Positions 54,533 to 64,000 of a DNA stretch of 64,000 nt are shown here, in pieces. Position numbers and translations under genes: made by a program. Source of the stretch: Aristolochia californica. Taxonomy: Eukaryota > Streptophyta > Magnoliopsida > Piperales > Aristolochiaceae. A model generated the notes under the pieces. It searched no databases. It was not told where the DNA came from and saw only the letters and a program-made list of their open reading frames with translations. The stretch covers positions 7,380,501-7,444,500 of the forward strand of contig JARWKL010000008.1 in the NCBI GenBank assembly GCA_029961685.1. Reading direction: 5' to 3'. The stretch's first letter is position 1; each line of letters starts with the position of its first letter.

Positions 54533-57359
54533 AAAATAATTAAACAAATACTTATTAATCAAATTATTATTTTTCTATATCTAAATCCTCACTCCTAAAC
54601 TAGTAATTAAATATAATATTAACCATCATTAATTTATATAAAAATAATATTTTATTATATAAAATTAGTATATTAACTCTTAAGATAGATTTTAACTTGT
54701 GATAAATTAATAAATAATTTTAAAAAATTATGATTAATTAATTAAATAATTATATAAAAATAAACAAATACTTACTTTTATAATATCAAAATAGTTAATC
54801 AAATGTTTGTTGGTGGCTTCAACATGTAGAAATTTGATGTATATGACACGTGCAAACGGCAATGAGATTTCTTCTACTTCTCATATACCTCCTTCAACTT
54901 GATTTCATCCACAACATCAATCTAATATTCTAATTCAATATTCATTATTATAGATTGATTAATCATTTAGTGACAAATTGGTTTTCTTTAGTAATTTTTT
55001 TAGTGACAAAATGCTTGAAACCTCTTTTAATTATTTCTTGAGAACAAAGTAAATGTATATGATATAAATCTTTGATATAGTATTATAGGAAAAACATTTT
55101 TTTACACTGTGAGACCCTTGTACACAAAAATTGGCTTGTGATGCACCTAATTCTACAATGTGACATATAACTTACCTAATCATTATTTCTAGCCTTTAAA
55201 ATGGTTGTTATATTTATTTTATTATAAATTAATGTTAAAATATAATTATTTCAATAACTTATCTTTAAACTCTGCTTTATATAACCAAACCTATACGTCA
55301 CAGATAAAGTCAATGAACAATGTTTATTTACTTGGATAGAAAGAACATTGTATTCGTATTATCTCATATGTTTAGGAATGTACTACTCGTTGAAGCCCCC
55401 ACAAACATTTTAGTTTCTTTTACTTTTTCTATTCCAAGCTTCCCTCAAGCATGAATCCACACAACTATCAATCACCAGGTGCGAAGAACCATTTCATTGT
55501 TCAAACCAACACTTTTGTACCAAAATGATTGGAGAATCCATTGAATCCACAGTGATAAAAACATCTAATTATCAAAAGAGACAAAAAAAAGTACAAAAAT
55601 AGTATCACATTCATCACTGACGGGATTATTAACAGATAGAAAGGAAAATTTCCATTTAACAAAACTACCTACAAATCGGACATAACTTATACTTTCTATC
55701 ATCACTTCCTAATGGCTTGCAACTTTGAGACTCAAGTGCACTGCACTTAGCCTTGCAAGGGACACAAGCTTCATATTAGGTCTGTTGTAGTTATCAGCAA
55801 CGTGAGTGTGAACTACGTCAGTGTTGCATTCGTTGGACAATATCAAATCCCCTTAGCCAGGTAACCTAATTTAAGTTTGATGCAGCTTCACTAATTGTCC
55901 ATATCAAATACTCGAATATAAGAGAAAATTTCAGGAGTTTAAAGCATTTCATAATCCAGATCAATATAATTATCACTTCTATCACTATTACTTCCTCCAT
56001 TTTCTCCAATTGCCTTCATCCTCTCATTTTTACTATTTTCTTTCTTCACAATCATGGATTTGAGAGTACCATTAAAAGCTACAACAATCACTTATTCCTA
56101 ATTCAAAAGATGGTTGCTATAGCAGCTGCATGACCAAAAATTTGCCTTTGCAAGCTATTGATGAACAAACGATGCCTAATTTTTCAATCACTAACATTGT
56201 ATTTATACATCAAACTATGTTGTGTTTCACAAAGCATAAATTTCAAGGAAATGGAAAGGGTGAAGGAAGAGAATGAAACAAGTGAACATGAGCTTTAAAA
56301 AATGGAGGAAGAAAAAGAGGGCATCAACAAGGGAAAGAAAAAAAAAAGATTAGAAATCATAATGAGCATATGTGAAGGTTATTTTCCCTTATAAATGGTT
56401 ATGAACAAAACATAGCATAGTCATTGATGACATATTCCTCAATGCATCTACTATTAAATTGAAATAAAATCATACTTCAATTACTCAGTGATCGAAAATA
56501 CCATCCATGTGAAACCTTTAAAAGTTCAAACTAGAAAGCACCAACAAACAAGCAATATATTTAATAAAATAAAATAAGGTCAAATTTCTCTAACTTGAGG
56601 TCAATTAACCCACAAAATGTCAGACATAAATTGCATTGAAGTAATACATAAGACATAAAATCCTCTTGATTATGCAAATGCTCAGGTGCTAAGCGTAACA
56701 AAGGTATTTCAATGAAGACCCATTTTACAACGGTGCTTCTTACATGTTAGTTGCTCATTAGTGCATAAGGACTTTTATAGGAAAAATAGAAAAGAGCACG
56801 AATAAACTGATCTGAATAATAACATTCAAAACAATGGTAGTAGCTTAGCAGCAATTGACAACAACCAAACATAAAGAAAGAAAAAATAAGACAACAACAG
56901 GTTTCCTCAAACCCACTTTATTTTAATTTGCATCTTTTAATCATAGCAATACAAGTTCCATGTAATCCACACAACAATCTAAAAAAGACAACAATATCAT
57001 CCATTCACCAGTAGAGCCATCATAGAGCAAACAGAATAATCTCATTATGTTTATGCATTGAAGTTATATAAACTCAATTTGTTAAACATGATTATATATT
57101 CATTCCAATGAAACTATCCAGACCATTACAACACAAGTGAGGACAAATAGACACTACAATAGGACACAAAAAAAGTTAAAATATATGAAGATGAAAGAAA
57201 AAAATCAATTCAAATATGAATTTTATCTTGGATTTCAAAACGAGTAAAAGAACAAAATTGAGAAGATGAAACAAAATGCTCACAAATATGTAGATTTACT
57301 TGATTAATAACAGCCTTTGTCACGGGACGAAATTCCTTCTTCCTTACAGATTTTTGGAA
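54533..57359. other. AT-rich DNA, one weak exon candidate
   Basis: 54683-54760 repeats 47468-47545. The rest is AT-rich with no recognisable genes apart from the short candidate at 55727-55855. Confidence 0.5.
55727..55855 (-). other. Unrecognised open stretch, possible exon remnant
   Basis: The minus strand is open for about 47 codons, including DNYNRPNMKLVSLARLSAVH, and is preceded by GGCTAAGG, which could be a 3' splice site. I do not recognise the family and the surroundings are AT-rich. It may be chance. Confidence 0.2.
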
Positions 57360-58170
57360 AAGGTTTAGGTTAGAGAAATTGAGAAACATTTAGGGTTGAG
57401 GATTCAAATAGGGGGAAACCAACATGAAATGAGAGAAATTAAGGTTAGAGAGCGTGGCGGAAAGGTTGAGTTGACAGAAATTTAGGGTTAGGTTATGAGA
57501 GAGGGTCGGCGAGAGAAACCGAGATGGATGATGGCTGAGGAAAATAGAGAAAAGAAAGACGGCAGGAAAAGATGCTGAGGAGGGACGAGAACATAGCGGA
57601 GAACTGGAGAGAGGGTCGGTGAGAGAAATAGAGATGGATGATGGCTAGGGAAAATAGAGAAAAGAGAGACAACGGGAAAAGATGCCGGTTGAAGCAGAGA
57701 GGTAGAGAAGCTGAGGAGGGATGAGAACACAGAGGATAACTGGAGAGAGGGTCAGTGAGAGAAACCAAGATGGATGATGGCTGGGGAAAATAGAGAAAAG
57801 AGAGATGGCGGGAAAAGATGTCGGTTGAAGCAAAGAGAAGAGAAGCCGAGGAGGGATGAGAACACGGAGGAGAATCGGAGAGAGGGTTAGTAAGAAGATG
57901 AAAGGCGACTGATGGTGAGTAGATGGATAGCGAGCAGATTGATGGATGAAGAGCACAAATAGAGGAGAGCAAGCGCTGGTAAGAAGAGAGTCAAGAGCGA
58001 GAGTCAAAACAGTGAAACATTCGTGTGAGATGATCAGTGAAAGTGAATTCATTAGTCTCATGGTGATTCACTTTAACTCATTTTTCCCTTGAACTTGAGT
58101 AATTCACTTTCACTCCCACTTGCACAATGCACTAACACTTTTGCAGCCACTTTTGCCTAATGAAAGTGAA
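57360..58170 (-). repeat. Copy 2 of the GTGAAAGTGAATT / CT-rich repeat with internal tandem units
   Basis: The reverse complement matches 34254-34880 block by block. Near 57497-57880 a purine-rich unit is repeated: GAGAGAGGGT starts at 57497, 57607, 57743 and 57878 (spacings 110, 136, 135). The GTGAAAGTGAATT motifs lie at 58020-58165, at the outer end, mirroring copy 1. The ORFs at 57488-58061 are low-complexity shadows. Confidence 0.7.
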
Positions 58171-59836
58171 TTCTATCATGTTCAAAATGTATGTGTTCAA
58201 TCTAGTTTTTTTTTTTAGGAACCATGTGAGTAAAACAATTTTGATCTTGAGTAAGTTGTTTTATAGATGTTTACTAGTTTCATCAGTATAAAATCTCAAT
58301 GAGCTTGGCGAATGTTTTCATATTTAATTTGCATCAGTTTTTCTACAGGTTGATTGTTAGTTTTTGAATATCTTCATTCTCCTACTTGTGTTTATAGGTA
58401 TCTCACTTAGTGGGTAGCATGTATGATGATCTTTCACTTCCCATTACCAAATTGATGCAATTTTCCCACAAAAACTTTTAATTTTTGAGTGCTCAACGAA
58501 TGCTATTGCAATCGGGAATTACTAGTTATTTGTTGCGCAACAAGCAGTGACACTTATTTCTTCTAATAACAATTTTTATTATTTTACGGGTGATTAATCA
58601 TATAATTTTCATTCAAAAAGTTTAAAATGATAAATTATAGTTATATAAGTAATAATTTCAGGTATTTAGGTATTTATTATATGATGATCTACTAAGAGTA
58701 GAAATTTTGAATAATATAAAATTGCATTATCATGATATTTAAAGGAGATCATTAAGTATTTTTATTATTTGGTAAATGGAATATAAACAATCTATTAGAA
58801 AAAAATTAAAATAAATTGTGTTTTTATTATTTAGTGAATTAAAAAACGAAATGTGATTTAAAAGATAATTTTTTGAACGAGCAAGTGCTAGCGAGAACTA
58901 AAACTAATCTTGAATATGGAAGCTCAAGAAAAAGAGAAATGTTTCCTATTACGTAGAGTCCTCTTCCTACTCGGATTTGGATTTAGATTGTACAAGTGGC
59001 AAGATTTGGATGTTCTGTTATACATAAAACCAACTCTTGTTCATTTGCAATATCATCTCTACAACATTCTCCTCCTCCCTCACTCTTTGTAATTCTTATT
59101 TGCTTATGACCCATCTTTGTTTTATTGCTTCCATGATTCACATAGTCGTCATATCCATCGTTCCCACTCCCTCAATTACCCGCATAACTCTATGATCTTC
59201 TTCCTTCCGACTACGGACCAATTAGGCACCCTTAGACTAGACTAGTTTTTCTATATGCTACTAAGTAAAAACGTAAAATCAAGACATTTGACAACATAGC
59301 ACCTGATGACAGTTTAACTTAGTTCCTTTTTATGTAACTAATATAGTAGTAGGTCTATTCTATATAGAAGATCACATGTGTTAATAAATATTAAACGGAA
59401 TATAAGAACCTAGTTTTTATTTATTAAATGTTATATTTTTTCCTTAGTTTACTTGAAAATGCACTCTACAATTGTTGGCTGACACTAGATAGACGTATAA
59501 TGCAATGAATGTTGTTGAGAATTCAAATGTAATGGTAGAAGGACCCTTCATACTATTTTATGTCCATTGATAATAACATGTTACCAAATCAATTGATAAT
59601 ATAGTATCTTATGACATTTTAACTTAGTACCTTGCATATAACTAGCATACTAGTAAATTGTATGGAGAAAGGTCACAAGGCATATATATTCTGCTATATT
59701 TTCCCTTAGTTTATGTGTCTTATTTTTAAAAGAGAAGATTTTATTTGTAATGTAGATGTTTCAGGTTGGGTTGAATTAAAAGTAGTTAGATAGTTGAATT
59801 TAATTAGAAGTATAATGTAAATTTTCCTATTTTAAT
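58171..59836. other. AT-rich intergenic DNA, nothing recognised
   Basis: No supported gene, tRNA or repeat. Simple A/T tracts only. Confidence 0.5.
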
Positions 59837-60182
59837 TGTTGGTGTTTGAATATGGGTTCAAGCCCACACGACTAAGGAAAGCCTATATGTCCAAGACAGG
59901 TGGAAGATGGGCTCACGCGTCCAAGAGTGGTAGCATGATGGTAAATGAAGAGTCGTCTCATAAAATGACACTGATGTAATTAGTTTAAGTTTCATGTCAC
60001 TTCTTCACTCTTCTAGGGTGAAGGGCATAATTGTAATATTATAGTTTATTCGTCTATAAATTGAACTTCAAGGGGATGGTTAGGACTCAAGTCCATAACC
60101 TCATTCTTCATCTTGTTTTCTCCCCAACTTGCCTTCTCTCCTTTTCTCCATGGCGTAATCCACATAGTCCTGAAAATCAACA
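59837..60182 (+). repeat. LTR related to 7180-7413 and 14955-15152
   Basis: 346 bp starting TGTTGGTGTTTG and ending AAAATCAACA. The second half (GTTTCATGTCACTTCTTCACTC, ATAACCTC, TTTTCTCCATGG) matches the other two LTRs. It is followed at 60183 by TGGTATG, a broken primer site. Confidence 0.65.
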
Positions 60183-61235
60183 TGGTATGTTTTTTAGGAC
60201 TCCAGAAACCCATCAGTTTTCTTTGCTCATATTGGTGTTTCATTTTTCATCATTGTTGGAACTTTGTTTTTTATATTGTTGCTCATTTACTCCTACTGCC
60301 CAACATTACTCTATCATTACCGATCCTCTCAGTTTGTCTTGGACGGTACATTTTTTTTCTATTGGAGAGATGGAATTCTTCTACAATGTGGGTTTTTCCC
60401 ACAACGTGTTCCACTTCCTATTGGGTTTTTTAGCATGATCTTAGGGTATTGCAACAGCCCCACCCATCTTGTATTATCCAGCATTTTCTGATGATAGTCA
60501 TGGGAGCCATGAGAGAAATTAAATCAAGCCACATTCAGTTCTGCCATGAGAAGCTTCTCAAACATCGGAATTGATCTCGATGCGGGATCAAGTGTGCCGA
60601 CGATTTTTTTCTTTGGCCTTCGTAGGGATTCCATTTTTGAGCAAACTCAGAAACCGAGCACCCAAGCCAGGGAAGAAACGATAGGCAGTGAAGAATAAAG
60701 ACAAAGAGAGGCGATAAGGAAACTAAGTCAAGAGAAAACAACCCGCTAAAGAGCAGGAGCAAGAGTAGGAGAAGGTTTATTAATCATTATGGCTGAAGAA
60801 AGAGAGTAGAAGAGTAGTCAGCGGTCTCCATTGCCAAGGAGGTTTCTAGTTCTTTGGTTCTCTAGTCTCATCACCGTTGTTCACCGCAGCTCACCTGTTA
60901 CCGACGACTTCTCACTGGTTTCCATCCGAATGCTACAATCAAGTTCGGAAAAGTTCTATCCTAGCTTAAAACTACCAACTAAAACCCAAATTACAATTAT
61001 CTAAAGATTGTTCATTGGTCTTTGGATTTTGTCGAGAATATATTTAATCTTGGTTCAATCTTCTTCTGTTCGGAAGGATCTCTAGCTGATGGTAAAAGTA
61101 TAGAACTCGTATCTTCTGAAGAGAAACCGTAAGGTTGTAACCAGCGACCACCATCAATGGAAAACCAACGACAGACGGATCACTTAAGTGACGGATTGTG
61201 AACTGTTTAGGTGATGGTTCATGAGCCGTCTTACA
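60183..61235. other. Degenerate LTR-element interior and LTR end
   Basis: No coding domain is supported. The right part ends GAGCCGTCTTACA at 61235. On the minus strand this reads TGTAAGACGG, like the LTR start at 6988, and TTCTCCCACTTGA at 61236-61248 is the complement of a copia PPT. So a minus-strand 3' LTR ends here; its left edge is not found. Confidence 0.45.
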
Positions 61236-61248
61236 TTCTCCCACTTGA

Positions 61249-62430
61249 CCCATGCACCTACTTAATATGTATCATTGATTATTGATACATCTTCAAGAAT
61301 GTTTTCCATAGATATAATATCCTCATACTCAAACAAAGATGATTAAATTACATGAATCGTGGCAGTAAGTCCTTTAGAGCAAGAATTACCTTCCACTTAT
61401 TACAATGCAACTGTCTCATTTGAATGAGAACCTTATATGACTCATTTCTTTATAAATGAACTTTCATAATGCTCATTCGGGATCATCTTATATTGTCATT
61501 CTCTAAACTTTATGTACAAAGCCAAATAAGAGAAGACAAATGAACTTAATGGAGTTTTTCAATTGAAAAATTACGATACAAATATAAAGGGAATCTTATT
61601 GAGGACTCAATAGCTAACCGAGTCATCCAAAGGAGACGCACTGAGTCACTGATTTAATTGCTTTATTTACATATTATTTTAAATTCGTTTTTATGCATTA
61701 TTTAAGTTAAATTACTGCAAGGGCAGAATTGTAAAATTAAACCCTAAAACTATATTGGCGTCTACCCTACTTAGAGGGGAAGGGTAATGAGAAAAGGAAA
61801 TTCTTGAATTAGGTTAAACAGGGTTTAGAGTTCTCCTTGACGAGCTCTAGGGTTTGGAGGTCTCCTTGACGAGATCTAGGTCCAGGTTCCCTCTTGAATC
61901 TGAATTTCTTTCTTCTCTCTTTGATTTTCTGTTTTACCTTGCTCTTCATTGAAAACAAGGAGGGATTTCTTCCTCTTTTCTGAGCTCAACAAGAGGCCTT
62001 TAGCCTCTAATCCAAGCCCAGCAGCAAGAGAGGATCTCTCTCTCTCTCTTTTTCGAGCAAAGATAGAGAATTTCCCTTCCCTATACCGAGAGCAGCAAAG
62101 GCCTGAGGTTCTTCAACCTCTAAACCAGCGAGCAGCAAGGTTAGGGACTCCTAACTTCTAATATGTGGACTGCCCAAGTTAGAGGATTTTCTGCCCCTAA
62201 CCTGGACAGCAGGTGGAAGGGTCCTAACCCTTCTCAGCCATGAGTAGCAAGGGGCCATCCTCCTTCTATCCGAGAGCTGCAAGGGCTTCTCAGCCTCTTA
62301 TCGAGAGCAGCAGCATAGGCGCTAAAAGGAGACTCTTTCCTACTAACTGAGAGCAGCAGCTCTCTTACAATGTTGGATTCACCAATCCCACGCTGAGTTA
62401 CTCGATCCATGACAAGGGACCATAAAAATG
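61249..62430. other. Non-coding DNA leading into gypsy-3 LTR/leader
   Basis: The first part (to about 61650) is AT-rich remnant of the element whose PPT is at 61236. From about 61740 the sequence has repeated AGAGCAGCA blocks (61985-62360) and two copies of GTTCTCCTTGACGAG-like text near 61830 and 61860. It probably includes the 5' LTR of gypsy-3, but its boundaries could not be fixed. Confidence 0.45.
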
Positions 62431-62450
62431 TGGTATCAGAGCAGGGTAAC

Positions 62451-63300
62451 ATGGGGGATATATCCAACAATGAAGAACTGAGAAGCATAATCAGAGAGAT
62501 GCAAGATGCACAGGCTGAACTATGGGAGAGACTGGACAGTTATGGGCCGCAACTAGAACAACTTCCTGGCATTAACTTGCAACTCCGGCGACTCTCTAGC
62601 ACGATGTTTGATATCATGGCAGAAAGACACACTACCCTAGACCGAAGGGGGCAGAATAATTCGTACAGACGAAGGGAGGAGCAGTTTGCCAGGTGCACCA
62701 CTGTTCATGAACCGCAAGGTGGAAGCACAATAACCATGTATACAAAATTGGATTTTTATACATTTACTAGGTCAGTCGACCCCTTAATTTGGTTGCATAG
62801 ATGTGAGAAATTTTTTTCAAATCAAGGGACTGTTGGTTCCATCAAGTGGAACTAGAAAGATTAGTGCTGGATTGGGAGGAATTTAAAGAGTTATGCACAA
62901 TTAGATTTGGCCCTCCCGCCCATAGCAACCCCTTGGGATATTTGGTGTTGTTGAGACAAACCATATCTGTTGAACTGTTTTAAAAACAACTCCAAGAAAA
63001 ATTGGCTCTCGCTGGCCGATTGATGCGAGTCGACCACCAGGTCAACTTATTTACAATAGGCCTCAATGAATCTTTGAAGTTAGATGTTCACCTTCATATT
63101 TGGCTCGGGTAATGAATTTAGCTCGAGCAATGGAACAAAGGTAAAAACTTCATCATCGAAGACCAGTTTGGCGAGGAGACCGGAACACTTCCACGCATTG
63201 GCAAGGGAGGCAAAATTCTTCCCATCAGGTGGCATATCCAACATTACCACCGCCTAGAAATAATCTGATCACTACTCTCACAACAGATACATGCCCTAGT
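62451..63300 (+). pseudogene. gypsy-3 gag (frameshifted)
   Basis: The ATG at 62451, nine bases after the primer site, begins MGDISNNEELRSIIREMQDAQ with a coiled-coil-like start. YTKLDFYTFTRSVDPLIWLHRCEKFF follows. After a stop at 62853-62855 another frame carries LDWEEFKELCTIRFGPP and KLALAGRLMRVDHQVNLFTIGL, the rest of the gag domain, with an internal deletion and another stop. Confidence 0.85.
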
Positions 63301-63950
63301 AATCCACTAGCTAAGTATATAAAAAAATTAACAAGTTTGGAGATGGCAAAACGGAGGTCCAAGAATTTGTGCTACAACTGTGATGAACCATACAGGGCAG
63401 GCCACCAATGTAAACGACTGTTCTGGCTAGAAGTAGAGGAAGCTGAGGAAACAGACTATAGTGATGGTCTTATTGAGGACCGACCAGAAATCTCTCTGAA
63501 TGCCATTACTGGACAGAAATATGCCAAAACTATGCAAGTCAGAGCTCGAGTCATGGACCAGGAACTCGTGGGACTCGTGGATTTGGGAAGCAAGCACAAT
63601 TTTCTCAGCTTAACATCTGCTCAGCATCTTTGATTGTAGATCCATCCACACCCAACACCACGGTTTCAGTGGCCAATGGGGAGAAAGTCCCTAGCTATGG
63701 GATCAGCAAAGCGGTAAAATTCTCAATTGGTACGACTTTATTTCATTCAGGATTTTTGGACATACCTTTGGCAGGATTTGATATGGTATTGGACATTAAA
63801 TGGTTACAAACATTGGGACCCATCTCGTGGGATTTCTCTGCTTTAACTATGAGCTGCAATGGGCGGACGTCAAGTGCTATTACAGGGCAGTCAAGTGGAC
63901 AAACCCCACCACCTTCATACCATCCACACATAGGACCAAATAGATAGCAC
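63301..63950 (+). pseudogene. gypsy-3 zinc knuckle and protease
   Basis: 63229-63633 has the zinc knuckle CYNCDEPYRAGHQCKR, an acidic linker and VGLVDLGSKHNF, where the protease D-S-G is changed to D-L-G. After a stop and a frame change, 63630-63947 carries VSVANGEKVPSYG and DIPLAGFDMVLDIKWL, the second half of the retropepsin. Confidence 0.88.
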
Positions 63951-64000
63951 TATGGAAAAACTCCTTGATGAGTTCTTGGACTTCTTCCACGAGCCATTTG

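Larger units (their letters stand above)
62431..64000 (+). mobile_element. gypsy-3, Ty3/gypsy element, 5' part only (runs off the window)
   Basis: Primer site TGGTATCAGAGC at 62431-62442, gag, zinc knuckle and protease in order on the plus strand. RT and beyond lie outside the window. The gag/protease style is that of gypsy-1. Frameshifts and an altered protease motif show it is defective. Confidence 0.85.

Noticed and set aside
57488..58061. ORFs of 80-159 codons on the minus strand
   Set aside because: Same repeat family; the peptide repeats only reflect the 110-136-bp DNA tandem repeat.
62234..62488. 84-codon minus ORF
   Set aside because: Antisense to the gypsy-3 leader and gag start; no motif.
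1..64000. Host promoters, terminators, rRNA genes
   Set aside because: I saw no rRNA similarity and no host transcription unit against which a promoter or terminator call could be justified.

Overview
This window is plant nuclear DNA, almost certainly from intergenic or heterochromatic sequence of an angiosperm. The evidence is a dense nest of retrotransposon families typical of plants: Ty1/copia and chromodomain-bearing Ty3/gypsy elements primed by initiator tRNA-Met, L1-type LINEs with a C-terminal RNase H, and TRIM-like miniatures. Fragments of plant nuclear genes are also present: a plastid chaperonin Cpn60-alpha with part of its transit peptide, PPR repeats, and a group-D-like MAP kinase kinase. 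The species cannot be named from the sequence. I see no intact host protein gene. Every coding stretch is a transposon relic, a captured fragment or a pseudogene, and the long ORFs are broken.

Layout. 1-5914: a degenerate plus-strand LINE (LINE-A), 5' end outside the window, itself hit by a 316-bp TRIM (3410-3725) and by a 1563-bp PIF/Harbinger-like element with a TTA target duplication (4222-5784). 5915-8319: isolated LTRs and GC-rich leader-like DNA. 8325-13773: a nearly complete minus-strand copia element (copia-1) with 235-bp LTRs and an ATTTT target duplication; its single reading frame is interrupted only by six stop codons. 13779-16470: leader-like DNA and a composite short LTR element. 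16471-21634: a minus-strand chromovirus (gypsy-1). 21640-27060: a second LINE (LINE-B) carrying a 5'-truncated LINE-A-type copy inserted in its ORF2 (24037-24530). 28095-32735: about five tandem copies of a non-coding unit of roughly 1 kb. 33020-33731: a MAPKK pseudogene. 36268-46775: plus-strand copia-2 (AGTTT duplication) with copia-3 nested inside it (38690-43475, GGTTC duplication). 47546-54532: minus-strand copia-4 with a chromovirus-derived element nested inside (49105-53733). 54533-64000: AT-rich DNA, a second copy (inverted) of a CT-rich repeat first seen at 34254-34880, more LTR pieces, and the 5' part of a third gypsy element running off the right edge.

How it fits together. Target duplications and interrupted reading frames give relative ages: LINE-A precedes its TRIM and Harbinger-like insertions; copia-2 precedes copia-3; copia-4 precedes the chromovirus-derived element. 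LTR comparison by eye suggests copia-1 (6 differences in 235 bp) and gypsy-1 (about 3 percent) are younger than copia-2 (near 9 percent).

The most unusual object is the nested element at 49105-53733. Between gypsy-type LTRs, PPT and primer-binding remnant it carries, in the element's own orientation, fragments resembling PPR, beta-ketoacyl-ACP synthase and Cpn60-alpha genes, plus a tRNA-Pro-like retroposon with a 19-bp target duplication.
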